Assembly (NCBI RefSeq): GCF_026104355.1
Contig: NZ_CP110535.1
Coordinates: 4,774,001-4,838,000 of the forward strand
From: Halomonas sp. BDJS001
GTDB taxonomy: Bacteria; Pseudomonadota; Gammaproteobacteria; Pseudomonadales; Halomonadaceae
DNA length: 64,000 bases
Direction: 5' to 3'
Shown here in pieces: positions 50,360 through 59,305 of the stretch. The notes beneath the pieces are model-generated. The model was not told where the DNA came from. It did no database searches and was given only the letters and a program-made list of their open reading frames with translations. The position numbers and the translations under genes are program-made. Position 1 is the stretch's first letter, and each line of letters begins with the position of its first letter.

Positions 50360-51240
50360 GAACGCGCTCCATATTGGTCATCAAAAGCGTTGAAGAAGTC
50401 TTGGTTCACGATCTCGGTGAACTGACTGTAATTATGCTGATCACCGACATTTGCTGGGGTACCATCCTCGCGCAGGCGAACCAGCGCGTTTTCCATGGCC
50501 TTGCTCGCCGTAAACAGCAGGGTGACTGCATAGAAAACGACCGAGAAACCCATCTCCTGCAGTACCGCCTGGTTCAGCTTGACCGTTTCGTTGCCATCCA
50601 CGATCGACACTACCTTAGGCCCTTCGACAGATTTAGCGACGGCCTCAATTTCAGCGATGGTTTTAATGCCATCGACAAACACCAGGTCGACCCCAGCATC
50701 CTGATACATTTTCGCCCGGCGAATCGCTTCCTCGGATCCTGCGGCAGGCATCGCATCAGTGCGACCAATGATCAGCATATCTTGGCTACCACGTGCGGCG
50801 ATGGCGCCTTTTAAACGTCGTACATTGGCATCGGCATCGATCAAGCGTACACCCGCTCGCTGGCCACAGCGTTTAGGCGCCTCTTGATCCTCCAAATGGA
50901 TCGCGGCGACCCCGGCTTGCAGATATTCCTGCACGGTGCGGTAAATGTTGTTTGGCCCGCCATAGCCGGTATCGGCATCGGCGATGATAGGGATATTGAC
51001 AGCGCGCACCATATTACGAGCGTGCTCGGTCATCTCAGTCTGGGATAAAAGCCCAATATCGGGCATCCCCAAACGACTGGCAGTGGCACCAAAGCCCGTC
51101 ATATAAATAGCGGGGAAGCCTGCTCGTTCGACCAAGCGCGCCGATAGAGAGTCTGGTGCACCAGGAGCAGCGATAATATCGCCCCTGGCAATCATTGATT
51201 TAAGCAGCGATGCCCGAGTGATCGGTGTTTTTTCCGTCAT
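50356..51240 (-). CDS. Isocitrate lyase/PEP mutase family enzyme
   Basis: This 294-residue TIM-barrel protein has the family metal-site sequences PIIADADTGYGG and HLEDQEAPKRCGQ. The KRCG loop holds the catalytic Cys of the lyase branch, with Gln in place of the usual His after it. Related enzymes are methylisocitrate lyase, dimethylmalate lyase and oxaloacetate decarboxylase. It lies between an SDR and a D-2-hydroxyacid dehydrogenase gene, so it probably splits a substituted malate or similar hydroxyacid in the same pathway. The exact reaction cannot be assigned. Confidence 0.85.
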   Translation of the reverse strand: MTEKTPITRASLLKSMIARGDIIAAPGAPDSLSARLVERAGFPAIYMTGFGATASRLGMPDIGLLSQTEMTEHARNMVRAVNIPIIADADTGYGGPNNIYRTVQEYLQAGVAAIHLEDQEAPKRCGQRAGVRLIDADANVRRLKGAIAARGSQDMLIIGRTDAMPAAGSEEAIRRAKMYQDAGVDLVFVDGIKTIAEIEAVAKSVEGPKVVSIVDGNETVKLNQAVLQEMGFSVVFYAVTLLFTASKAMENALVRLREDGTPANVGDQHNYSQFTEIVNQDFFNAFDDQYGARS

Positions 51241-51288
51241 TGGGATACCTTTTTTTTCGTAAAGGGCTTTTGTGGCAGCGTGTCAGTG

Positions 51289-51996
51289 TTAGCGCCGCCC
51301 TCCGGCAATGCGCAGCACCTCGCCGGTGGTATATGGGGCATCCAGCAATAACCATTCAGCGGCAGTGGCCACCTCGTCGGCACTGCCAGAACGCCCCAAG
51401 GGTATTGACTCAGCACTCGCGGCACCGCCTGGAGCCCCTGTTTGCATAGCCGTCTGAATAATGCCGGGCGCTAATGCATTGACACGGATGTCGGGGGCTA
51501 AGTCGCGTGACATGGCACGGGTCAGTGCCAACAGCGCGCCTTTGGAAGCACCATAAGCTGCAAAGCCAGGCGCACCACCGTTCTCACCAGCGATGGAGGC
51601 CATATTGACGATTGCACCGGTAGCGCCCTCATCCCGCGCCTTTAGAAAGGCCTTTGTCACCAGCATCGGCCCCGTCACATTGATGCGCAGCAAGCGATCA
51701 ATTTCACTCGCCTCCAGACCAGCCCAGTCGCGCTTTTGGCCCAAAATGCCGGCATTATTGACGAGGTGCGTTGGACGCCAAGTGACGAGATCCGCCTCAG
51801 CAATGGAGGCTGCATCGGCAATATCGACGACCTCTCCACGTGCCGCAGCGCCTAGCTCGATACAAGCCTTTTCCAAGGCATCGGCCGATACATCCCAGAG
51901 CAGCACCCTTGCCCCTCGTTCAACAAGGCGCGTTGCAATAGCACGACCAATACCAGCGGCAGCTCCTGTAATGAGTACAGTGGGTTGAACCATCAT
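51289..51996 (-). CDS. SDR family oxidoreductase
   Basis: This roughly 235-residue short-chain dehydrogenase has ITGAAAGIGRAIA, NNAGILGQ, YGASKGA and a C-terminal TTGEVLRIAGGRR. The ATG at 51996 is 6-8 bases after CAGGAG. ATGs at 51993 and 52008 are possible; the latter overlaps the binding-protein stop. It follows the TRAP binding-protein gene and precedes the PEP-mutase-family gene on one transcript. It likely oxidises the imported substrate. Confidence 0.86.
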   Translation of the reverse strand: MMVQPTVLITGAAAGIGRAIATRLVERGARVLLWDVSADALEKACIELGAAARGEVVDIADAASIAEADLVTWRPTHLVNNAGILGQKRDWAGLEASEIDRLLRINVTGPMLVTKAFLKARDEGATGAIVNMASIAGENGGAPGFAAYGASKGALLALTRAMSRDLAPDIRVNALAPGIIQTAMQTGAPGGAASAESIPLGRSGSADEVATAAEWLLLDAPYTTGEVLRIAGGRR

Positions 51997-52007
51997 CTTC
52001 TCCTGCA

Positions 52008-53021
52008 TCAGTTACCTGACCGAATCGTATTCAGCTGCTCCATTAACTGGTCAACATTGTCACCGCCTAAACTGTCACGGCTGGTCTGATAAACTGACCG
52101 CACGCTATCGCGTAGTTCGGCCATCGCCTCATCACTGAGTTTGGTAAACGACATGCCTTCTGATTCCAGCGCAGCACGTGCTTCATCCACGGCTTCTCGT
52201 GCGCGTTGAACCTGTGGCTCACGGGCTGAGACGGCACAGTCGCGCATCAATGCTTGCTCAGCCTCATTTAGCTCATTCCATTTGCGTTCTGAGATCAGCA
52301 CCGGCAAGGGCGAGTAGGCATGCTGGGTCAACGTGACATAGTCCTGAACCTCATAAAAACGCTGCGACTGAATCAATGGCAATGGATTTTCCATACCATC
52401 GACTGCCCCGGTTTCCAGCGCGGTAAACACTTCACCGAAAGACATCGGCACAGGGTTGGCACCCAACGCACGGAAAGTAGCCAGATAGATCGGGTTTTGA
52501 ATCACGCGGATATTCAAGCCATCAAAATCTGCGACGCTCTCAATGGGATGAACTGAATTGGTGGCATGGCGGAAACCATTTTCCCAAATGGATAACATCA
52601 CCAACTGGTGCCCGGCCATTTTCTCCGCCAAATCATCGGCGTAGGAACCGGTCATGACTTGATCAACCTCGTCAAAATTATCAAATAGGAAAGGTAAGCT
52701 GAAAACACCCATTGCTGGCTCAATACCGGCCAACGCATCAGCCCCTGCGACCACCATGTCAATAGAGCCTGAGCGCACTGACTGCGTCGCCTGGGCATCA
52801 TCCCCCAACTGGCCTGAATAGAAGGCGCGTAGCTTCATCTGCCCACCCGAGCCTTCTTGCAAACAAGAGGACATCGCATCGATGCCGGTAGACACCGGGT
52901 GGTCTTGCGCCGCGCCGTTCGATACACGGAAGGTATGACTACCAAAATCTTGAGCCATGGCAGGCGTTAGCGCTGTAATGCCTACCAGCGCAGAGGAGGC
53001 TAAAAAAGTTAGCTTTTTCAT
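52008..53021 (-). CDS. TRAP transporter substrate-binding protein (DctP family)
   Basis: This 337-residue periplasmic protein has a Sec signal peptide (about residues 1-23, ending PAMAQ) and the DctP region FDGLNIRVIQNPIYLATFRALGANPVPM with the conserved Arg. Two cysteines are visible in the mature part (SSCLQ and RDCAV). Unlike the other TRAP sets here, it is encoded after the permeases (order Q-M-P), with 68 bases between. The SDR gene follows within a few bases. Downstream enzymes suggest a hydroxy-dicarboxylic or sugar acid as substrate. Confidence 0.92.
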   Translation of the reverse strand: MKKLTFLASSALVGITALTPAMAQDFGSHTFRVSNGAAQDHPVSTGIDAMSSCLQEGSGGQMKLRAFYSGQLGDDAQATQSVRSGSIDMVVAGADALAGIEPAMGVFSLPFLFDNFDEVDQVMTGSYADDLAEKMAGHQLVMLSIWENGFRHATNSVHPIESVADFDGLNIRVIQNPIYLATFRALGANPVPMSFGEVFTALETGAVDGMENPLPLIQSQRFYEVQDYVTLTQHAYSPLPVLISERKWNELNEAEQALMRDCAVSAREPQVQRAREAVDEARAALESEGMSFTKLSDEAMAELRDSVRSVYQTSRDSLGGDNVDQLMEQLNTIRSGN

Positions 53022-53089
53022 AACAATTTTTCCTTATTAATTGTTTTTACTAGGTATTTACTTACCACTTCTAGGTTGCGTTGACGGTG

Positions 53090-54370
53090 TCAGCGAGACA
53101 ACCACTCTAGCGGCCAGAGCACGATTTGCGGAAAAGCAACCAGCAGTGCCAACACCGTTACTTGTGCGGCCAAGAAAGGCGCGGCCCCCCTCGCCACGTG
53201 GTGCAGCGGCACGCCAGAGACACCCGATGCAACGCTCAGTACGATCCCCACGGGAGGTGTCACTAGCCCTATGGCGGTGTTGACCACAAAAATAACGCCG
53301 AAGTAAACCGGATTGATTCCCGCCTCAACGACAACGGGTAGCAACACCGGTGCCAAAATAAGAATTGTTGGGCCCATATCCAACATGGTGCCGACGAGAA
53401 GTACTACGACCATGATCACGACTAATAGAAGGCGCGGCGATTCCACCAGGGGACCCACCAAATCCAGCACAAGGCCTGACAAATCAGCGATGGTGATAAA
53501 CCAGGCGGTTGCCAGCGCAGCGGCGGCCAACAGCATCACTACAGCGGTGGTGAGCGCCGCATTACGGAAGACCTCAAATAGCTGGCTAACTTTTAACTCA
53601 CGGTGGATAACCATGCCGACAAAGACGGCATAAACAGCAGCAATAACAGCCGCCTCGGTAGGGGTGACAATGCCAAACCGAATGCCACCCAGGATGATGA
53701 CAGGCATGCCAAGTGACCAAATAGCTCGGCGAGTCTCTCGCAGGCGCACTCCCCAGCCCTGTCGCGGCAACGGCTCAACATTGTCGCGTCGCGCCACAAT
53801 GAGCCAAGCCACCATCGCGCCTAGCCCCATCATGATGCCCGGAACAATCCCCGCGAGAAAAAGCTGAGTAATCGACAGGTTGGTTACAACCGCAAAGATA
53901 ATGTAGGCAATAGAGGGGGGAATAATCGGTGCTATAACGCCGCCCGCCGACAAAAGCCCGACGGAGCGTGCCTCGTGGTGCCCTGACGCGCGCATCATAG
54001 GCAACATGATGGCGATTAAAGCAGCCGTATCGGCGGCGGCAGAGCCTGACAATGAGGCCAAAATAATGGCCGCAAAGATGGCCACGATCCCTAAGCCACC
54101 ACGCAAATGACCAACAAAGGCAATTGCAAAGGCGATGATCCGCTTAGACATACCGCCCGCGTTCATCAGCTCACCCGCCAATAAGAAGAACGGAATGGCT
54201 AACAGCGAAAAGTTGTTGGCTCCCAGCACCAACTGCTGTGAAATAATTTGCGGATCAAATAGATCAAGCGCCCACCCCATCATTGCCGCACATATCAGCA
54301 GTGCGAAGGCGACAGGAACGCCCAGTGCAAGCGTAGCTGCCAAGGTTCCAACAAAAATCCCCAGAATCAT
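53090..54370 (-). CDS. TRAP transporter large permease (DctM family)
   Basis: This 426-residue protein has FSLLAIPFFLLAGELMNAGGMS, ILASLSGSAAADTAALIAIMLPMM, GVIAPIIPPSIAYIIFA and GLVTPPVGIVLSVASGV. The ATG at 54370 starts the hydrophobic MILGIFVGTL and overlaps the dctQ stop by four bases. A longer open frame to 54574 lies within dctQ and encodes cysteine-rich sequence foreign to DctM, so it is rejected. Confidence 0.93.
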   Translation of the reverse strand: MILGIFVGTLAATLALGVPVAFALLICAAMMGWALDLFDPQIISQQLVLGANNFSLLAIPFFLLAGELMNAGGMSKRIIAFAIAFVGHLRGGLGIVAIFAAIILASLSGSAAADTAALIAIMLPMMRASGHHEARSVGLLSAGGVIAPIIPPSIAYIIFAVVTNLSITQLFLAGIVPGIMMGLGAMVAWLIVARRDNVEPLPRQGWGVRLRETRRAIWSLGMPVIILGGIRFGIVTPTEAAVIAAVYAVFVGMVIHRELKVSQLFEVFRNAALTTAVVMLLAAAALATAWFITIADLSGLVLDLVGPLVESPRLLLVVIMVVVLLVGTMLDMGPTILILAPVLLPVVVEAGINPVYFGVIFVVNTAIGLVTPPVGIVLSVASGVSGVPLHHVARGAAPFLAAQVTVLALLVAFPQIVLWPLEWLSR

Positions 54371-54867
54371 GACGCTACCTCGCCAGCACGTGGCAAGTGG
54401 GTCAAGCGACCACTCGCATAGCCCACCATGCGAAGAGCAGCGATTAACCCGATAACCCCGGACATCGGAATTACCGCACCAAACACCCAGATCATGGGTA
54501 GACGCGTCACAGGGGCAATATTCGTAGCATTGATATTGAATTGCTGTATCGACCCCGTCATGAGTAGCGCGCAAACCGCCACAATCAGCCCATTGGCCAA
54601 TGCCAGCATCGCTCTTCGCAGCGGCACCGGTGCCAGCATAATCGCCAGATCAAAACCGATATGCATATTGCGATGCATGGCGGCAACAGCCCCTAAAAAG
54701 ATCAGCCAGACAAAGAAGAAGCGCGAGAGCTCATCGGAGACATCAATGCCAGACCCAAAACCGTAGCGCAGCACCACATTTAGAAACACCATTGCCGTCA
54801 TACCGGCGAGCAACGCCACGAGCGCGACATCGACTGCGCGGAAAATCAGATCGACTGCTTTGGACAT
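54367..54867 (-). CDS. TRAP transporter small permease (DctQ family)
   Basis: This 166-residue protein has four membrane segments and a SRFFFVWLIFLGAVAAMHRNMHIGFDLAI signature region. The ATG at 54867 follows GGAGGAG closely, which decides the start over a longer frame to 54948. It is the first gene of the Q-M-P-SDR-lyase-dehydrogenase operon. A TGTTACATACAACA element lies 60 bases upstream. Confidence 0.93.
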   Translation of the reverse strand: MSKAVDLIFRAVDVALVALLAGMTAMVFLNVVLRYGFGSGIDVSDELSRFFFVWLIFLGAVAAMHRNMHIGFDLAIMLAPVPLRRAMLALANGLIVAVCALLMTGSIQQFNINATNIAPVTRLPMIWVFGAVIPMSGVIGLIAALRMVGYASGRLTHLPRAGEVAS

Positions 54868-54926
54868 AGCTCCTCCAAATCCAAGAACAGGTGCCTGAAG
54901 CACACTGTCATTTTGTTTTTGTAAAA

Positions 54927-54940
54927 TGTTACATACAACA
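54927..54940. promoter_or_regulatory. TGTTACATACAACA, candidate GntR operator (TRAP side)
   Basis: This 14-mer has TGTT-N6-AACA symmetry and a further ATACAACA just beyond it. It is identical to the element at 55252-55265. It lies 60 bases before dctQ. Confidence 0.55.
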
Positions 54941-55251
54941 TACAACAATAGAGACAGACACCGTCAAGAAAAATTTTTACTAGCGCTGAAAAACTTAGCC
55001 AGGCGATAGCAATACTGACGCTCGCGCCTATTCGGCTTGATGGGGAAGTAGGGAGGCTGGTTGTTGGCGTGGGGAGAGCGCTGTGCTGCACGTAAAGCGC
55101 AATGCAGTACAACGAAATCTATCAATGACCGCAAACATGAAATTAAAAATTTATAAAAAACAATATTTTATGCAGAGCATATACTTTTGAATAAGGCAGA
55201 AAACAGCCATAAAAGCTTGACGCGCGTCGCCTTTTGCACTGAAGTGTTGCG

Positions 55252-55265
55252 TGTTACATACAACA
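55252..55265. promoter_or_regulatory. TGTTACATACAACA, candidate GntR operator (TTT side)
   Basis: Identical to 54927-54940 and placed 30 bases before the tctC start. Sharing of the element suggests that one FCD-type GntR regulator represses both divergent transporter operons. Confidence 0.55.
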
Positions 55266-55294
55266 AAATATCGATAACAACGTGGGAGCATGTG

Positions 55295-56281
55295 ATGACT
55301 CGTTTCAAGAAAAGCCGCCTATGCCAAGTACTCAGTTTTGCCTCCTTGATGGTTCTTGCATCATCACCACTGCAAGCCGATAGTTGGCCGGATAAGCCAA
55401 TCAACCTAATTGTTCCCTGGGGAGCAGGCGGCGGTACGGACGCCACGGCACGTATGATTGCCGTATTGCTAAAAGAAAATCTGGGCGTACCGGTTCCCGT
55501 CATTAACCGCACGGGCGGCTCTGGGGTTGTGGGCCACTCAGCGATTGCCAATGCTGAAGCCGATGGCTATACCATCGGGGTCGCCACGCTAGAGATCGGC
55601 GGCATGCATTATCAAGGCCTGACTGAACTCACTTATCAAGACTTTTCACCTATTGGGCTTTATAACGCTGACCCTGCTGCCATTTTTGTCTCATCCAGAA
55701 GTGCCTATGAAAACATCGAAGACTTATTAAGCACTATTCGCTCATCCAGCCATCGCGAATTGAAAGCCAGTGGCTCCGCACAAGGGGGCGTCAATCATAT
55801 TGCGGCTGCAGGGATGCTGTTAGCTTCGGATATACCTGCTGATAAGGTTGCCTGGGTTCCGTCTGAGGGTGCTGCACCGGGTCTCCAAGATCTCGCAGCA
55901 GGAGGCATTGACTTTGCTGCCGCTTCAATGCCAGAGGCACGTGCACTGATGGACGCAGGGCTCATCAAGCCGCTCGTGTTACTTAATACCGAAAGATCTC
56001 CGGCATCACCTGACCTGCCTACGTTTGAAGAAGCCACAGGGCTGGATTGGTCTTTTGGCTCTTGGCGCGGTTTAGTGGCACCCGCCGGGGTCGACGAGGC
56101 GATCATTGAAAAACTGCAAGAAAGTATGAGCGCCGTGGTAAGCGACCCGACTTATCTGGAGTTTATGGAAAATCGCGGCTATGAAACCTTATGGCTGGAA
56201 GGCGATGACTTCGTAGGTTTTATGGAAGCCTCTGACCAAAACATAGGCAATACATTAAAATCCTTGGGCATTATAGAATAA
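55295..56281 (+). CDS. TTT system substrate-binding protein (TctC/Bug family)
   Basis: This 328-residue periplasmic protein has a Sec signal peptide (about residues 1-28, ending SSPLQA). The Bug-family opening WPDKPINLIVPWGAGGGTDATARMIA and NRTGGSGVVGHSAIANAEADGYTIGV are clear. The ATG at 55295 follows GGGAG. The gene leads a tctCBA operon and is followed by a strong palindromic terminator-like element. Substrates of this family are carboxylates; the specific one is unknown. Base composition is visibly richer in A+T than the flanking catabolic genes. Confidence 0.9.
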   Translation: MTRFKKSRLCQVLSFASLMVLASSPLQADSWPDKPINLIVPWGAGGGTDATARMIAVLLKENLGVPVPVINRTGGSGVVGHSAIANAEADGYTIGVATLEIGGMHYQGLTELTYQDFSPIGLYNADPAAIFVSSRSAYENIEDLLSTIRSSSHRELKASGSAQGGVNHIAAAGMLLASDIPADKVAWVPSEGAAPGLQDLAAGGIDFAAASMPEARALMDAGLIKPLVLLNTERSPASPDLPTFEEATGLDWSFGSWRGLVAPAGVDEAIIEKLQESMSAVVSDPTYLEFMENRGYETLWLEGDDFVGFMEASDQNIGNTLKSLGIIE

Positions 56282-56285
56282 CACG

Positions 56286-56316
56286 AAGGGTACATTAAAT
56301 TTAATGTACCCTTTTT
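56286..56316 (+). terminator. Perfect 28-base palindrome with T tail between tctC and tctB
   Basis: Positions 56286-56299 pair perfectly with 56300-56313 and a short T-run follows. It starts five bases after the tctC stop. It is probably a leaky terminator that sets binding-protein expression above that of the permeases. Confidence 0.7.
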
Positions 56317-56335
56317 AATCTTGGGTAATCATCGT

Positions 56336-56797
56336 ATGAAATTCAATGATGCAATACTGGGAACAGCATTTATTCTTTTTGGCTTGTTAATCATTTATCA
56401 TGCTAACACGTTCCCCGAGATGCCAGGCCAAATGGTAGGCCCTTCTACGTTCCCGACTTTAATTGGTAGTGGCTTTCTTCTTGGAGGTATTTTAATTGCT
56501 ATTCGACATTTCAGATCGAGTAAAAAAACGCCCTTATTAAAAATCAATGAAGGATGGTTTAAAAAAGCACGCATACTAAGCTTCTCAGTCGTCATCGTGG
56601 GTAGCATGTTATTCGCTCTTTGGATTGAAACTATTGGTTTTGTATTAGGGGGAATCATACTGGTCATCGCATTACTATGGTTAGAAGGGCATCGTAAGCC
56701 ATTCATCCTTGGGGTTTCTGCGGCTTTTGTGATGCTGGTTTATTATCTGCTATCGCATCAACTTCATGTTCCTCTTCCCCCGGGATCATTTATTTAG
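56336..56797 (+). CDS. TTT system small permease (TctB family)
   Basis: This 153-residue protein has four hydrophobic helices. It has the N-terminal AILGTAFILFGLLIIYHANTFPEMPGQMVGPSTFPTLIG layout typical of TctB, in which a loop with G-P-x-x-[FY]-P follows the first helix. It lies between tctC and tctA. The ATG at 56336 is chosen because it starts at the first helix; a frame from 56321 adds five residues. Confidence 0.88.
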   Translation: MKFNDAILGTAFILFGLLIIYHANTFPEMPGQMVGPSTFPTLIGSGFLLGGILIAIRHFRSSKKTPLLKINEGWFKKARILSFSVVIVGSMLFALWIETIGFVLGGIILVIALLWLEGHRKPFILGVSAAFVMLVYYLLSHQLHVPLPPGSFI

Positions 56798-56809
56798 AGA
56801 ATATTAAAA

Positions 56810-58320
56810 ATGATTGATAATATTGCGAGCGCCTTCCCCTTAGTCTTTAACTACACAACTCTCAGCGTTATTTTCGCTAGTGCATTATTTGGCCTATTCG
56901 TTGGTGCTATTCCTGGCCTTTCAGCCACAATGGCGACCGCAATATTGGTACCCATTACTTTTTTATGGATCCAGTGCCAGCCATCGCTGCCATTGTTACA
57001 ACAGCTGCTATGGCAATTTTTGCGTCTGACATTCCTACCGCCTTACTAAGAATTCCTGGCACAGCTGCATCCGCTGCCTATGTTAATGACATGAATGGTC
57101 TCGCCGTTAAAGGTAAAGTAGGTCATGCCCTTGGCATATCGGTTTTTTGTGCTGCTTTTGGTGGTGTCTTTGGCTCATTAATACTCATTTTCACGGCACC
57201 TAAGCTTGCCTTAGTATCGTTAAATTTTACCTCTACAGAGTATTTTTGGCTGGCACTGCTCGGGTTGACGGCAGCGGTGATGCTAGGTAGTGGATCAATA
57301 CTGAAAAGTTTGCTTTCACTAGGCATAGGACTTTTTATTGCCATCATTGGCCTCGACTCAACCGCGGGACATCCACGCTTTGTGTTTGGCATAGATGCGG
57401 TTCTTTCCGGCGTTGCCTTTGTGCCTGCCTTAATTGGCATGTTTGCTATTCCTGAAATTATTCGCACAATCGTTTATAAAGACTCAAGCCCAGAAGCACC
57501 GGTACATGTCAGTGTGCGCTCTCTCTTCTCTGGGCTAGGCAAAACACTATATAAGTATAAGCTTAATATCGTGCGTGGCTCCGCGATAGGCAACGCGGTC
57601 GGTATTCTGCCTGGTGCTGGTTCCGACATTGGAAGCTGGATCTCATACGCTGTATCCAAAAAGATGTCTCGGCATCCCGAAAAATACGGCTCAGGCCATG
57701 ATGAAGGATTAGTCGATGCGTGCTCAGCTAATAACTCTTCACTTTCTGGTGCTTATGTGCCCGCGATGGTATTCGGTATTCCTGGGGATTCAATCACCGC
57801 AATTGTCATCGGCGTTCTGTATGCCAAGGGACTCAACCCTGGACCGTTGGTATTTATTACTAAAGGTGTAGAAGTAACGGCTATATTTATCACTTTCATA
57901 GTTGCAAATTTATTAATCATTCCTCTCGGCCTGATTGCCATCTTAATTTCACGTCGCCTTTTACAGGTACAAAAGTCAATCTTAATACCTTTCATTTTGA
58001 TATTTGCTATTGCTGGCTCTTATGCTATCGACAACACCTATACAGGAATTGTGATTATGCTGTTATTAGGGTTGCTAGCTTACTTTATGGAAGAGAATGG
58101 TTTTCCTGTCGCACCTGCTATCCTGGGTATTGTTATGGGGCCAATGCTTGAAAGCAACTTAATTACCTCTCTCATAAAAAGTGATGGTAATTTTCTTGAA
58201 TTTTTCTCACGCCCTATAGCAGCAACACTTGGCGTCATTACACTTTGCGTATGGTTTCTACCTTTACTGCTTGGGCTTTTTCGGAAGTACAGAAACACGC
58301 AACGTAGCGAGTGCTTATAA
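56810..58320 (+). pseudogene. TTT system large permease (TctA family), frameshifted
   Basis: The frame from 56810 encodes the TctA N-terminus (LFGLFVGAIPGLSATMATAILVPITF). It then leaves the family sequence at a run of six T (56959-56964). The rest (ATG at 56965 to 58320, 451 residues) continues in another frame with DPVPAIAAIV, IPGTAASAAYVNDMNG and GIPGDSITAIVIGVLYAKGLNPGPL. A seventh T would restore one protein of about 503 residues. Either the gene is broken, the T-run is miscalled, or slippage or re-initiation at the in-frame ATG at 56965 rescues it. The gene is A+T-rich like its neighbours. Confidence 0.8.
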
Positions 58321-59039
58321 TGAGCCAAAAACTCCATATCGGAGCCGTTCAATCATTAACTGACATAGTGACTGAGAAGCTTCAACTAGCTATTATAAAT
58401 GGTGATTTCGCCCTAGGTGAAAAGATCTCTGAAGAGGCACTTTCATTAAAACTAGGCGTCAGTAGAACCCCTATTAGGGATGCGCTAGCAAGGCTTCAGA
58501 CCGTTGGCCTCGTCACCGTAAAACCTAAACGGGGCAGCTTTGTGTTCAAACCAAACAATCAAGATGTAGTAGATATTTGTGATTTTCGGTTTATGGTAGA
58601 GCTACAAGCGGCAAAACGTAGTTTTTATAAAAACCCGATAAAATTAATAAAGTCACTATCATATATTGCTCAAAAAATGCACATTGCCATGGATAGCAAT
58701 AACACCTCGGAATATTCAAATCTAGACACATCGTATCATCAAACGTTTTTTGAATACTGTGACAATAAGTACTTGAACAACGCGTTCAACTTAGTCAATA
58801 GCCGCATTGCGGCTTTACGATTATCTATCACTTCTCCACAAAGTGAGCTAAGGACAATAAGCTTTAGAGAACACTTATCAATGGTTAACCACTTAAAAGA
58901 AAATAAAATATCTGAATTTGAAGAAACACTTCATGAACACATAATGCGTACACAAAATGTTTATCTGAAAGCACTGGCTATCCAAAGCAGCAATAAAAAA
59001 CCAACGTTGAAAGGTGTAACGCTTCAGGAAAAGAAGTAG
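58320..59039 (+). CDS. GntR family regulator (FCD domain)
   Basis: This 239-residue regulator has a winged helix-turn-helix (GEKISEEALSLKLGVSRTPIRDALARLQTVGLVTVKPKRGSFVF) and an FCD domain with DTSYHQTFFEYC. It is a paralogue of the regulator at 48670-49383. The ATG overlaps the tctA stop by one base (TAATG), so it is the last gene of the tctCBA operon and may regulate it. The A+T content is high. Either paralogue could bind the shared 14-base elements. Confidence 0.88.
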   Translation: MSQKLHIGAVQSLTDIVTEKLQLAIINGDFALGEKISEEALSLKLGVSRTPIRDALARLQTVGLVTVKPKRGSFVFKPNNQDVVDICDFRFMVELQAAKRSFYKNPIKLIKSLSYIAQKMHIAMDSNNTSEYSNLDTSYHQTFFEYCDNKYLNNAFNLVNSRIAALRLSITSPQSELRTISFREHLSMVNHLKENKISEFEETLHEHIMRTQNVYLKALAIQSSNKKPTLKGVTLQEKK

Positions 59040-59079
59040 AGACATGGTAACCATGCATTTTTTACTCGGTAATATTCTA

Positions 59080-59275
59080 GAAACGCAATATAGATGCAAG
59101 CGGATCACATTTTCTTTGATCAGGGCAGCGACGGTGACTTCCATCAGCTGTATACCCAACCCGGCCGTCAGGCGTTCTTCTTTGAGCTGGTGCGGCGTGA
59201 AGGGTACAAGGGCAGGGCGCTCCGAATGCCTTTGTGCGGTAACCGCACAACAGCCTTTGGAAGCAGAAACTGACG
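59080..59275 (+). pseudogene. Remnant of the 3' end of a quiC gene
   Basis: The frame at 59094 gives DGDFHQLYTQPG and FFFELVRREGYKG, nearly the C-terminal sequence of quiC copy 2, before a one-base deletion shifts it. Nucleotide similarity to about 46530-46735 continues through AATGCCTTTGTGCG and ACCGCACAACAGC. It includes the VOC-domain Glu codon. It cannot work alone and marks the right border of the accessory block. Confidence 0.85.
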
Positions 59276-59305
59276 GCATTACTCAAGATGCTTCGGTTTG
59301 GCCTT

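Larger units (their letters stand above)
54868..55294. other. Divergent promoter region, TRAP versus TTT operons
   Basis: About 427 bases with no gene. It holds two identical 14-base elements near the two starts. The longer open frame that would extend tctC upstream to 55187 lacks a ribosome site and a signal peptide at its start. Confidence 0.7.

Noticed and set aside
54371..54574. N-terminal extension of the large permease gene at 53090
   Set aside because: The extension lies in dctQ, is cysteine-rich and unlike DctM; the ATG at 54370 begins the first membrane helix and has an ATGA overlap.
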